NCBI RefSeq assembly: GCF_026151205.1
Contig: NC_087084.1
Coordinates: 5,203,538 to 5,263,537 of the forward strand
Length of the DNA: 60,000 nt
Reading direction: 5' to 3'
Source: Bolinopsis microptera
Lineage: Eukaryota > Ctenophora > Tentaculata > Lobata > Bolinopsidae
Shown: positions 1-9,471 of the stretch, piece by piece
Numbering within the stretch: position 1 is the first letter of the stretch
How the letters are laid out: every line of letters starts with the position of its first letter
Program-made: the position numbers and the translations under genes
Notes under the pieces: model-generated
Databases searched by the model: none
What the model saw: only the letters and a program-made list of their open reading frames with translations
What the model was told of the DNA's origin: nothing

Positions 1-1254
1 GAGGGCATTCAGGTAACATACCAGGTTCACATCACCAGTTGAAGTGAATCTTAATTTCGGCATGTAATGCCTTTATGCCTTATAAGTTATAATCTTATAG
101 TAGGATCACGGGGTTTTTATAATAGAAGGTCTCGAGATGCTGATTTAGCTAAATTTAGGTTTCACATGTGACATTTTTCCAGCTTTGGGTAAAGTGGATT
201 TTAGAGCGGGGAGGGGGTCTAAATGACCAAAATCTGAACGATCTCTTACTTACGGGACACTACGGGACAAGGGACGGATCTCGGGCCTAATAGCTGTTTT
301 TTAATGAGAGGCTGGAGTTTGGACCTAGATGGTCAACGTGAGGATAGCATGAGGATTTAGGATGCTCTGCCTGCCTTTCGTGGGGTCTTGTAACCCCTAA
401 AGCTGGTATATCTTATCTAAATTAACCTTGGTTACATCTCGTGCTGTTTTGAATATATGATTAGATTTATAGGTCCAATATCAAGCAAAAAAGTCTGATG
501 TCATGTACTGATGTTACACTTACATGATCTCCGACGCGAGGATCTCCGAAGTCCGATCTTAAAGTTGGATCTCAGAGCCAAAAAGAGGAACGTAAGCCTT
601 GGTTCCTTTCTTTGAGAGTCAAACAGGAAATTCGGGGTTATCAACTCAAACTCGGATTCGTAGCACAATTAAAAAACCAAAGAATAAAAATCTTAATGAA
701 TTTCCCGACATTCTAAAATTAATATCAGTTCGTATTCATATATATATATTATATATAGCCTGACTGACAATTTTCTCGACTGACTGACAATGTTTCTTCT
801 TTTCCCCATTTAGAATACAAAGATTAGTACATTTTAGCTTATGATTAATATTATATTTTTACCTATAGTTAACCTAGATCAATTCAGTGGCCCAAACTCC
901 AGTAGGTTACAAGACTTAAGTTCAATTCGAGGAACACTTTGATTAAGCATGATCCTTGTCTAGTTGGAGTTATCTACTAATCACTCCTAAACTGAGCGTT
1001 TTAGAGTCGAATCTCGAACCCTGCCATTCGGCCAAGTAATCTTAATCTGAAGTTCTAGAATTACAGTTCTAATGTTCTAGTACTAATGTATTAGTGCCCT
1101 AGATAAGATCTCGAGGCAGCTGTAATAAAAAAGAGCTAGCCAGTAAACACTTGATTAAAAAACAAGGGAATGACACACATTATCATACGATGGGAAAATC
1201 TATGCGAACCAAACCACTGCGGTATTACTATTATGGTAAATGAGCTAAATTAAA
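1..1254. other. AT-rich sequence without recognised gene
   Basis: No open frame with recognisable protein similarity and no clear repeat was found here. A short TATATATA tract near 740-760 and a nearby duplicated phrase (CTGACTGACAA, around 760-790) are the only local structures noted. Confidence 0.5.
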
Positions 1255-1369
1255 CTGCAGCCAGACAGATCCTGCGAAGAACGAGCAACAAGGAAGCATC
1301 TGGTAACTGACCTGAAGAAGAAGAGGGCTGAACAGACTCATCTCGACCACTATATCCGGTACGGGAAGG
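1255..1369 (+). CDS. Candidate internal exon, charged helical segment
   Basis: A plausible acceptor (aactgcag) precedes about 38 open codons that end at a consensus donor (GGGAAG|gtatgt). In the frame used, the peptide is rich in Lys, Arg and Glu and includes the string TDLKKKRAEQTHLDHYIRYG, which looks like an amphipathic or coiled helix. No family was recognised and no flanking exon was identified. It could be a real exon of a host gene lying mostly left of the window, or chance. Splice signals and composition are seen; exon status is inference. Confidence 0.3.
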
Positions 1370-1916
1370 TATGTAGCCGTGATAAAAAGCCATCATGAGT
1401 TATTTATGTCTCTCGGACACTGATCAGTATATGTAGGAGTGATGAGAATTTTATGAGTTTTCGGATGTTATCTGTATTTGAGAGACAATTATATAATTTA
1501 AATACTTTATTATTTGATTGTTTCACACTTATCATATTTCATAATTTTATTACTAGGTGGAGGTGATGTTATTGAGACTTTGGGCGGCCATAAAACTCCT
1601 GTTTTAAAAGTTGTTCTCTGTACTTGTTTCACTGGCCCACGCTTTATAGCATTTATACATTTCGGCCCAATTTATATGTTGTTCGATTTGCTGTACATTT
1701 GTATATTTGCTATTTTGTAAAAGTTTCAAATCAAAAGAGATGCCCAATAAAGTAGATCATTCTCCAATTTTTGTAGGTGTTTCTGGACACAAAGTGAGTC
1801 ATCTTACATCTTGTGACAAATGCTGTGTTGCTCATGAGTCTTTAAGACCTTTCTAGTTAACAGTCCAATAGCCCATTTGTGAATATTGTCATTGTTTGCT
1901 CGACAAAAGTCCGTTT
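1370..1916. other. Non-coding AT-rich stretch
   Basis: Only a 68-codon unrecognised frame lies here (1514-1720). It is hydrophobic, has no similarity I can name, and probably arose by chance. Confidence 0.4.
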
Positions 1917-2210
1917 TTAGCCACATTTCCGAAAATAAGCCTTTTAGGGTATATGTTGCTTCATAAGTTGTATATAAATGTGGCTATTAGGCACATTTTG
2001 GTGTATCAGAATAGTCTCTACGACCTTCCTAGGCGGAAATGCCAAAAATCACGGAAATTATGAACTGCGTCAAGCCAAAAACCGTTTTTCGGCCATATTT
2101 CGGAAACAAAGCATTTTAAGGTATATGTTGCTTCATAAGTTGTATATAAATGTGGCTATTAGGCACATTTTGGTGTATCGGAATAGTCTTTAAGACCTTC
2201 CTGGGCTGAA
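1917..2210. repeat. Tandem duplication, offset 172 bp
   Basis: The block around 1950-2035 recurs around 2122-2205 with a few substitutions. Both copies contain 'atatgttgcttcataagttg' and then the same long stretch into 'gaatagtct'. This is a two-copy direct duplication with no coding content recognised. Confidence 0.8.
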
Positions 2211-2339
2211 ATACAATAATTCGAGTGACCGCGAAACCCTGAAAAAGGGTGTGGCCGAAAACGCCCTCATTGCATGTATTTCAACCTTGCCATGAAGTCC
2301 AAATGTTTTAAGAATCATCTAGAGAGGTGATAACCGTCG

Positions 2340-2970
2340 AGAAATCGCTTTTAACACGAAAAGCTAACGAGATTCCGTTTCGTCTCGGACTATGAGAGGG
2401 CATCGAAGAATTTTTGTTTGTTGAGGACATACCCACATGCTTTTAGAGGGAGTGTGGATAACCAAATGGATGCTTTTTCACTAAGGAGTTCTATTTGCCT
2501 TTGTGTGGATGGGGGTAGCCCATTCATAATAGTTTCACGTTGATGTTTGTAAAGCTCTTCCTTACACTTCTTTACTTCACTTATGATATAGCACGCTGCA
2601 GTTCCTAATTTAGTTGGAAAGTAGTATACTCTGTCAGCTGTTTCGTAGCATTTACTGAGTAAATTTACTCAGCTATTGATTTGCATTGTGCAGTCTGGAA
2701 TGCTCAGCCCGCCCATCCTTGCAGGAAGTGAAGCTATCTCTCTGATCTAATCAGGCAGCCCATAATGGCTGGAATAAAGTCTTTATTGACACAGTGTTCC
2801 AAGAGTTTGAGGTAATCTGAAATCCCTGGGGTGGTACGGCAAACAAAGTTCCACCTTTTGGAGGTCACTTAGATGTAAGCGGAGTAGGGTATAGGTAGTT
2901 GGGGTTCGTTTGCAGCTATATCTATGTCTGCTTTCCAACTCCTTTATTATGAACTCTTTTACCCCTTCTT
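2340..2970 (-). pseudogene. Decayed retroelement RT C-terminal region (REL-type family)
   Basis: Read on the minus strand with frame changes, this stretch gives phrases typical of a retroelement family common in cnidarian genomes: 'ASLPARMGGLSIPDC', the cysteine-containing region before it, and 'SEKASIWLSTLPLKACGYVL' followed by 'FFDALS'. In intact relatives these precede the C-terminal nuclease-like domain. Several stop codons and shifts make this a pseudogene. The same family's C-terminal domain lies at 3219-3824, upstream on this strand, so the two pieces cannot come from one collinear copy. They are two insertions or a rearranged one. Confidence 0.6.
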
Positions 2971-3218
2971 CAGATCCAATATATGACCCAAGATAATGGC
3001 GGACTTTGATAGTAATTTATATATCTAGAAAGAGTTCCTTAGCTTTGGTTTTTGAAAATATCAAAATTATTCAAACAATTTACACATGATTGTCATAATG
3101 ACCCTATATAAAAACAACCCTTCAAAAACTCAATATATTCCCTATCTCAAATATTGGGAGAAACATTCGAAAATCACCCTTGCCTTGTGGCTCCAAATTC
3201 AAATCTAGACTATCTATA

Positions 3219-3824
3219 TTAACAAAGTTCTTTCTTACACCTCTGACTCCCCAGGGAGAAATCACTGCTGTTCTTAGGATTTCGAAACAAAAGTAAGTTA
3301 AATTTTGTTTTGTGATATTCCATCTTACTAGCCAGCTTCTTCACCATTCTTTCAGCTTCAACACCCATTCCACCAGACGCTGAGAAAACTAACGGCGTGA
3401 AACTTTCCTTCTCAACTTCAAGAACCCTTGGGTTGTAACACCACTTTTTCTCATTTTCATGGGACTGGTACATTGTTGGGATTGATTTGCTTGCATTGGA
3501 GGTGGTTGGGGCATGGAACACCCTTACATCAAAATATGCCCTCTCTGAAGCATTCCAAATCGATCTTGCAGAAATTTCCAGCCTAGCTTGGTCCCCTAGG
3601 ACTGTTCCCTTTGGCAACTTTAGACCATCGACTGAAAGGAGAACTGGCTCAGTCTGCACATCCTTGCATTTCACAGTTCTAATTAGTTCTGCAAAGGTGT
3701 CTCTCAACGAGTTGTGCCGCAGTGACACATACCCACCGAGTTTGCAGATGAGCTTAGCTTTGGTAGCATGCTCTGGTTTCACTATCAACCATGTCTTGCT
3801 AGGTTTTGGGTAATACCTATACAT
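3219..3824 (-). pseudogene. Retroelement ORF C-terminal domain, restriction-like endonuclease type
   Basis: A 201-codon open frame matches the C-terminal end of an RT-encoding retroelement. The order of motifs is a glycine/RHNS..RD segment (about residues 30-45), DVQTEP (55-60), LEISARSIWNASERAYFDVRVFHA (about 82-105), and SFTPLVFSASGGMG (about 140-153). The D..S-A-R ... FDVRV pattern resembles the PD-(D/E)XK core of restriction-like endonucleases in early-branching LINEs; that assignment is inference. Near the C-terminus the frame is wrong: shifting by one base restores an 'LRTAVIS' ending followed by 'SLDLNLEPQG', so one frameshift lies near 3300. RT, zinc finger and N-terminus are missing. 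Confidence 0.65.
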
Positions 3825-3899
3825 ATGTCTATTTTTGCTGAGTTAAATTCTTTTAGTCTCTACCTGCCGATTCAAAATTAAATATAATCACCAAATATA

Positions 3900-4463
3900 C
3901 TCACCGATATACTCACGCTCACCAAATACAACTTCACCCCCTCATCTTCCTCAAAATCTAAGCTCTCCGCCCAAATCAGTCATAACATGAGGGAAGAAAG
4001 CTACCAAGGCCTCCTCCCCAAAACTAGAATTCTATAACTTAATTAAACATGATTTCGAACCAGAGGCATATCGACGAATTATCAAAATACCTGATGTTCG
4101 AAAAAGTCTGACAAGGTTTCGTATCAGCTGCCATGCCACAACCTCTACATCGAAAGGGGCAGATACGAAACCCCCCCTTGTACCAAGAGAAGAACGTTGG
4201 TGCACCTACTGCTTTTTCAGCGAAGGGCTCAAGCCTATTGAGGACGAAAGTCACGTATTGATTGACTGTTTGCTCTACTCCTCAGTTAGGGAAAAATTCA
4301 ATTTCCATCCCCAAAACATTACTGACCTAGTCGGTTTGCCCTAGATCCTACCACACTCACTGCCACAGCAAGAGCAATCCAATTCTCTCTGTGAACGAAA
4401 ATTATTATACAGCCTATTATGAGAGCCCAGATTTCCACTCAAATACTGGCAAGTGCATAATGT
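3900..4463 (+). pseudogene. LINE copy A: 3' end of ORF2 only
   Basis: This block is a diverged direct repeat of about 5655-6226. It encodes the C-terminal part of a LINE ORF2 with a Cys/His finger (WCTYCFF ... H ... C), broken by an internal deletion and by stops. It ends abruptly at codons for 'KCIM' around 4463, where the sequence switches to the reverse-transcriptase region of a second copy. The 3' UTR and microsatellite tail seen after copy B are missing here, so copy A is truncated at both ends. Confidence 0.75.
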
Positions 4464-6235
4464 TTTCTAGCATCTTACTTGAGCGTCTCCTGCACTTCAA
4501 AAAGCTCTACTGCCCTGACCCAAAAAAACAACTAGGGTTCTCGAAGGGTGCTCAAACAAATGACCACGTTTTTACCCTTAAGACAGTCATTGACAAATAT
4601 ACCAAGGTTAAGAAAGCTCGCCTCTATGCATGCTTTGTTGATCTAAGAAAGGCCTTTGACACTGTATGTAGGGACCTCCTTCTGCACAAAATCACATGCC
4701 TTGGAATAACTGGAAACTTCTTCAATTGCCTAAGTGATATGTATAGAAACTCAATAGCTCATATAAAAATCTCCAAACTCTTGTCCCCTAATATTGACAT
4801 TGGAAAAGGAACAGAGCAGGGACACCCCCTATCACCGGACCTTTTTAAAATGTATATCAACGACTTGTCATCTCTCCTGAAATCTGTTGGTGATTATCCT
4901 ATTCTAGCTGACGTCCTAATATCACATCTGCTCTGGGCTGACGATCTTGTCCTACTTGCCCTAAGTCCCAAGGCCTTGCAAGACAATATAAACATCCTAT
5001 TCGACTTCTGTAACTCTATGGGCCTTGAAGTAAACATTAAAAAAAACCAAGATTCTCATATTCTGCCCTCCTAAAAGAAAACAATCCTACATGAAACATT
5101 CATTTTGGGAGGACAGCCCATCCAACACACCGAAAAATACTGCTATCTTGGCATTATATTCCACAGAAATGGATCTTTTACAGCAGCAAATACTGAACTG
5201 AGGGCCAAGGCTCTCCGTGCTCTCTATGGCCTCAAAGGCAATATCGTCAAAGATGCCCTCTCTCACCGCTCCCTAAACATTCTATTTGACTCTCTAATAA
5301 AACCGATACTGCTCTATGGCTGCCAAATCTTATGTCCTCACTCAAAAACCATGAGATACCTCTCCAAAACAGATAGCAAAGCCAACCTCCAGCATACTCT
5401 CAGGTACATCTCACAAGACCACTATGAAAGAATCCACCTTAAGTTTATCAAGTGGTCCTTGTCTGTCCATTCAAAAGCATCAAATATAGGCTGCTGGGGC
5501 GAAAGTGGGCGCCACCCCCTCTTCTTTGAAGCCTGCAAACTTGCAATAGATTTCTATAGTCGCCTTGAAAGCACTGAAAATGAACTTCTCTCCGTCCTGC
5601 AAATTTCACGAGCAAATTATACTGGGCCTTCCTTGGTACACCAACATCTCTAATCTTCTCACCAAATATAACTTCCCCCACTCATCCTCTTCAAAATCCA
5701 AGCTCTCTACCCAAATCAGTCACAACATGAGGGAAGAATTTGTGGATACCTGGAAATCTGCCAAGGCATCCTCACCTAAATTAGAATTCTACAATCAAAT
5801 TAAACATGATTTTGAACCAGAAACATACTTAGGAGTGGTTAAGATCCCCGATACTCGGAAAAGCTTAACAAGGTTTCGTATTAGCTGCCACAATCTTTAC
5901 ATTGAGAGGGGCCGTTACGAAACCCCCCTAGTACCAAGAGAACATCAATGGTGCACTTTTTGCTTTTTCAGCAAGGGGCTTAAGCCTATTGAGGACGAAA
6001 TTCATGTTCTAACTGACTGTTCGCTCTACTCCTCAGATAGAGAAAAATTTAACTTCCATCCCAAAAATATTACTGACCTAGCCGGTTTGCTATCCGATAA
6101 AACACTAGACCCTACAAAATTTACTGCCACAGCAAGAGCAATCCATTCAATTCTCTCTGTGAACGAAAATTGTACAGCCTACTATAAGAGCCCAGATTTC
6201 CACTCAAATACTGGCCAATGCATAATGCTATAGGA
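4464..6235 (+). pseudogene. LINE copy B: reverse transcriptase and C-terminal finger, frameshifted
   Basis: Three overlapping frames together encode an ORF2 fragment. The first (to 5074) has RT motifs: GFSKGAQTNDHV, VDLRKAFDTV, GTEQGHPLSPDLF and LWADDLVLLA, the last carrying the catalytic D-D pair. The second (5105-5653) is the RT thumb region (YLGIIFHRNGSF; KPILLYGCQIL). The third (5565-6233) ends with a C-x2-C...H-x5-C finger (CTFCFF...HVLTDC). Breaks lie at an A-rich run near 5040 and between 5590 and 5650. The endonuclease and first RT motifs are absent, so the element is 5'-truncated. The open frame beginning near 4391 takes its first 23 or so residues from copy A and is chimeric. Confidence 0.85.
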
Positions 6236-6425
6236 CCTCAAAAATAGTATTATAAAACATTTCTATCTTATCCCTACACATTTGTAAATAACTAGAATTG
6301 TGTAACCTTAAATTATTTCAGAATTATAACTATTGTGAATTTAATAAAATAATTATCACTTTTGTATCCTTGTATCCTTGTATCCTTGTATCCTTGTATC
6401 CTTGTATCCTTGTATCCTAATGCTA
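6236..6425 (+). repeat. LINE copy B 3' UTR and (TATCCTTG)n tail
   Basis: After the ORF2 stop there is about 130 bp of AT-rich 3' UTR containing 'tttaataaaataattatcac', then about seven repeats of the 8-mer TATCCTTG. An 8-bp microsatellite 3' tail is typical of CR1-like LINEs, which lack a poly(A) tail. A second tail of the same type follows at 6806-6839, so the UTR is in at least two copies here. Confidence 0.8.
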
Positions 6426-6429
6426 TAGG

Positions 6430-6640
6430 ACCTTAAAATATTATTCAAACAATATACACATAATATAGCAATGACCCTATATAAAATCAACCCTTTAAGA
6501 ATTCAAAAAATTCCCTTAACAATCAAAAAAAATTTTTACCCTTGGCCTTGTGGCTCCAAGTTAAGATCTAGACTGTTTATATCAACAATGTTTTTTCTCG
6601 CACCTCTGTCTCCACGGAGAGAAATCACAATAGGACCTTA
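6430..6640 (-). pseudogene. Fragment of the REL-type retroelement 3' end
   Basis: The minus strand of 6540-6640 reads 'ISLRGDRGARKN...SLDLNLEPQG', matching the restored frame at the end of the 3219-3824 copy. The rest of the interval (6430-6540) parallels the sequence beyond that copy's 3' end (around 3060-3180). It is a short remnant placed between two copies of the LINE 3' UTR. Confidence 0.6.
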
Positions 6641-6839
6641 AAATGAAATTGAACCATACAAACTAGATTTATCTATTTTTCTAAAACTAGCATTATATAG
6701 CATTTCTAAATTATCCCTACATACTTGTAAATAATTAGAATTGTGTAACTTAAATTATTTCAGAATTACAACTATTGTGTACTCAATAAAGTAATTATCA
6801 CTTTTGTATCCTTGTATCTTTGTATCCTTGTATCCTTGT
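6641..6839 (+). repeat. Second LINE 3' UTR copy with (TATCCTTG)n tail
   Basis: This is a diverged duplicate of the UTR at 6236-6425: the same 'taattagaattgtgtaac' and 'caataaagtaattatcac' blocks and the same 8-mer tail. The tail is interrupted by mini-element U1 and continues after it at 6920. Confidence 0.8.
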
Positions 6840-6919
6840 TTACCTGAGGACCCCAGGCTATTATGTTCATTAACATAATAAAGATTTGGCGGAATGACAG
6901 GCTGAGCGCGGCCCAGTAA
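6840..6919 (+). mobile_element. Mini-element U1 (about 80 bp, family U)
   Basis: The unit runs from TTACCTGAGGACCCCAGG to GCGGCCCAGTAA. It sits inside the LINE microsatellite tail, flanked by TATCCTTGT on both sides (6831-6839 and 6920-6928). The target has period 8, and the flanks are offset by one base, so the duplication length must be 9 (or 1 modulo 8). The ends can pair (TTAC with GTAA), and the middle is a perfect 8-bp hairpin, ATTATGTT-CATT-AACATAAT. There is no coding capacity. Related units are U2, U3 and U4. Confidence 0.85.
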
Positions 6920-6995
6920 TATCCTTGTATCCTATATTTATCGCTAAATCATATTCTTTCAAAAATGTATTCAAGAAACAAAATCTATAACTTAT

Positions 6996-7072
6996 TTACT
7001 GGGCCGCGCTCAGCCTGTCATTCCGCCAAATCTTTATGTTAATGAACATAATAGCCTGGGGTCCTCAGGTAA
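6996..7072 (-). mobile_element. Mini-element U2 (family U, inverted relative to U1)
   Basis: This is a near-identical reverse-complement copy of U1, starting TTACTGGGCC and ending CTCAGGTAA. Flanks share ATAACTTA (6987-6994 and 7072-7079), an 8-bp duplication overlapping the element end. Because U1 and U2 have different target duplications they are separate insertions, although together they form a large inverted repeat with a spacer of about 76 bp. Confidence 0.85.
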
Positions 7073-7488
7073 TAACTTACTTGTTTTCTTACAACTAGAT
7101 TTTTAATTGAAATCTGTTCACAGCTTAAATTAGATTTCACCTTTTCTCGACCAAAGTTTTTTTAACCATACAATTTTCTGAAATAACTGATTAGCATGGC
7201 AATTTGTACATTGTTATAATAGACTGACCCAACGCGCGCTCGTGCTACTTCGTAGTTCACCTAACTAGATTTGATTCATGATGTGAATCCTTTGCAACTC
7301 GGAGTGATTCAGTGGTGCATCGCCAATCTTACTAAGTGGTTGCTAGAAACATTGTTTGATGCGCGGCGCGGCCGGGCGGCCCAGTAGTGCAAACAAATGC
7401 GCAGCGCCGTTATTTTAAACTGAATATTTTAACGCGGACGCCGCGCAGTATAAACAAGTATATAATAGTCAATAAACTACATTAACAA
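7073..7488. other. Spacer with GC-rich palindromic patch
   Basis: This stretch is mostly AT-rich, but 7360-7450 is very GC-rich for this window (gcgcggcgcggccgggcgg, then cgcagcgccg and cgcggacgccgcgc) and contains overlapping inverted repeats that could form hairpins. It shares the string GGGCGGCCCAGTA with family U ends. No gene was found. Confidence 0.5.
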
Positions 7489-7588
7489 TTAACGAGTGAT
7501 AAGCTTGTAAAATATTTGTTCCATATATCAGGACCGTCGACGAGTCCAACTCGGCGCGCAGCTTGCATGGTAGGTTGTAAACCTACAA
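7489..7588 (-). mobile_element. Unit V copy 1 (about 100 bp, two hairpins)
   Basis: This is the same sequence as 12368-12460 in opposite orientation, with two small internal insertions. Shared blocks are TTAACG.GTGATA, GTTCCATATAT, GACCGTCGACGAGTCCAACT and GGTAGGTTGTAAACCTAC. It can fold into two hairpins, CGAGT-CCA-ACTCG and GTAGGTT-GTA-AACCTAC. No target duplication is visible around this copy, so its boundaries are taken from copy 2. Confidence 0.7.
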
Positions 7589-7750
7589 TAAAATACAACG
7601 CTAATTGAATGAAATATCAACACATTTATTTATTAACACACACTCCAAATTATTGACATATTCCTGCAATATAACAATTTAGTAAAAATTAGTAAAAAGT
7701 CTCCATGTCCATTAAAAAAAATATTTTATAATTATATTTAAAAGGATGAC

Positions 7751-8167
7751 ATGAAAAATGAGATTACGCAAAACTACTCTGGTATTGTCACAAAATGCGA
7801 ATTTCAACGGAAAAGGTCTGATAAATCATTCAATGGAATGATCAAACTTGAATTTTCGTCTCGAGAAGAAATGATGAAGGTAGTCAAAGACAAGATACAG
7901 TTTTGTCATCAGCGCTATATTGTTGAAGAGTACAAAAGAAGGTCCAGGGTTATCAAGTGCAACAAGTGCCAAGGTTGGGGACATATTCACCGGTATTGCA
8001 CCAAGCCAGCTAAGTGTGGAAAATGTGCAGAAAATCATGAAAGCAATAGCTGTTCAATAACCAGTGGGTTCAAGTGTGCACATTGCAACAAAGATCACCA
8101 AGCAGGATCATTTGATTGTGCAGTGTACAAAGAGAAATTGGTTAAATTCTCTCATGATGCATTATGA
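7751..8167 (+). CDS. LINE ORF1 C-terminal part, CCHC zinc-knuckle protein
   Basis: The 138 codons open with an ATG just after the 5' truncation point. The C-terminal half carries consecutive zinc knuckles: CNKCQGWGHIHRYC (about residues 72-85), CGKCAENHESNSC (91-103), and CAHCNKDHQAGSFDC (110-124). Such triple knuckles are typical of ORF1 (Gag-like) nucleic-acid-binding proteins of jockey/I-type LINEs, which coat the element RNA. Normal ORF1 proteins are several hundred residues long, so the N-terminal part is missing. The stop codon overlaps the ORF2 start (ATGA). Confidence 0.85.
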   Translation: MKNEITQNYSGIVTKCEFQRKRSDKSFNGMIKLEFSSREEMMKVVKDKIQFCHQRYIVEEYKRRSRVIKCNKCQGWGHIHRYCTKPAKCGKCAENHESNSCSITSGFKCAHCNKDHQAGSFDCAVYKEKLVKFSHDAL

Positions 8168-9471
8168 TTGATTATAACACTTCAAGTAGAAATGCCCAAA
8201 ATAGCACAGTGTTTGGTAAATTATGCACAATCAACATCTGCGGACTATCCCAAAGAAGCAACATGATGCTAAGCAAGTATGCGTTTGACAACGACATCCT
8301 TCTATTTGGTGTGCAGGAGACAGGTGCTGGAAGCCAATGGAAATCATTAACAAACATGAAAACTTTTGAAGATACAAATAATAATAGCAACAAAGGCTGT
8401 GCAATCATGGTTAGACAAGAGATCATGTTCACACAGCTTCCTGTTATCTCAAACATTTCATCAAATATTGACTCAGTTTGGGGAATGTTATCTTGGAACG
8501 GCAAAAGATACATAATTGGCAACCTCTATTTGAAACTGGACTACCTATCAGGTGTGAAAGAGATGTTGGTTATGCTTGATAAGGCTCATGAAATGAGCAA
8601 GCTTCACAAGTGTACAGGTGTGATTGCTATGGGGGATTTTAATGCTCGCCACTTTATCTGGAATGATACTGTGGTAAATAAGTATGGAAAATATATTGAA
8701 GAACATCTAGACTGGTCCAAGTTCTGTGTCCATGCACCTTCGTCAAGCACGTTCTTGGCAAGGAATGGGAGCAGCCATATTGACTTTTTCATCACATCCA
8801 CACAGCTCGATAAGTATATAGATCATCCAATTGCAGATCACTTTGCTAACTTGTATAGTGGGGCTCCTTTGAGAGGTCACGTTCCAGTATCAATCAATGT
8901 TCAATCACAACCTGTGGCAATCAGGTCAGAGAATGTTCAGAAGTATAACCTTCAGTCAATGGACTGGTTTAACTGGACTAGAGACATTGAGATTGACTTG
9001 ACACTCGAAAAAACCGATAGCTTAGCAACTGATGGGACTATCAAGGAATTGCTGGAAGTTATTAACACAGCTATTGATGTTTCTACAAAAGAAAACTGCC
9101 AAATGAAATGTGTCTCCAAACACAGTAAACCTTACTGGACCCCCAAGCTATCTGTGCTTTCTGGGAAACTAAGATTCGACCTCAAATCGTATTTAACCAG
9201 AAATACGGACACTGCATTTGAAGCAATGCAGACCTCAAAGAAGGAATTTGAAGAAGCAAGAAAGCAGGCATGTCAGCAGTTTATCCTTCGAAAGACAAAT
9301 GACCTGAACACCTCTCAGGCAAAAAAGTTCTGGAAAGAGTTCAATAAGCTCTTCAAACCCCCATCTGATCAAATGGTTGAAGCTCTTATCTCAGAGGATG
9401 GAACTATTCTCACAGAAAATGCTGACATCGAGAAGGAAATGTTTGGAACTTTTTTCAGGCTAAACACATAG
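8164..9471 (+). CDS. LINE ORF2, endonuclease part
   Basis: The 435-codon frame starts with ATG overlapping the ORF1 stop. Residues 1-230 form an APE-like endonuclease: INICGLSQRSNMM, LLFGVQETGAG (the metal-binding Glu), GCAIMVR, IAMGDFNARHFIWND (the catalytic D-x-N), and SSHIDFFITS (the terminal D; the usual SD-H motif is replaced by a GHVPVSIN segment). It nicks target DNA for target-primed reverse transcription. The reading frame stops at 9469-9471, but the RT continues in the -1 frame, which opens at the heptamer T TTT TTC (9450-9456). Confidence 0.85.
   Translation: MIDYNTSSRNAQNSTVFGKLCTINICGLSQRSNMMLSKYAFDNDILLFGVQETGAGSQWKSLTNMKTFEDTNNNSNKGCAIMVRQEIMFTQLPVISNISSNIDSVWGMLSWNGKRYIIGNLYLKLDYLSGVKEMLVMLDKAHEMSKLHKCTGVIAMGDFNARHFIWNDTVVNKYGKYIEEHLDWSKFCVHAPSSSTFLARNGSSHIDFFITSTQLDKYIDHPIADHFANLYSGAPLRGHVPVSINVQSQPVAIRSENVQKYNLQSMDWFNWTRDIEIDLTLEKTDSLATDGTIKELLEVINTAIDVSTKENCQMKCVSKHSKPYWTPKLSVLSGKLRFDLKSYLTRNTDTAFEAMQTSKKEFEEARKQACQQFILRKTNDLNTSQAKKFWKEFNKLFKPPSDQMVEALISEDGTILTENADIEKEMFGTFFRLNT

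Noticed and set aside
3487-3813. Plus-strand 108-codon ORF
   Set aside because: Antisense shadow of the recognisable retroelement domain at 3219-3824.
7489-7588. Hammerhead ribozyme in unit V (GACGAGTCC resembles the CUGANGAG core)
   Set aside because: The required GAAA segment and the CU of the core are missing, and the stem order does not fit.
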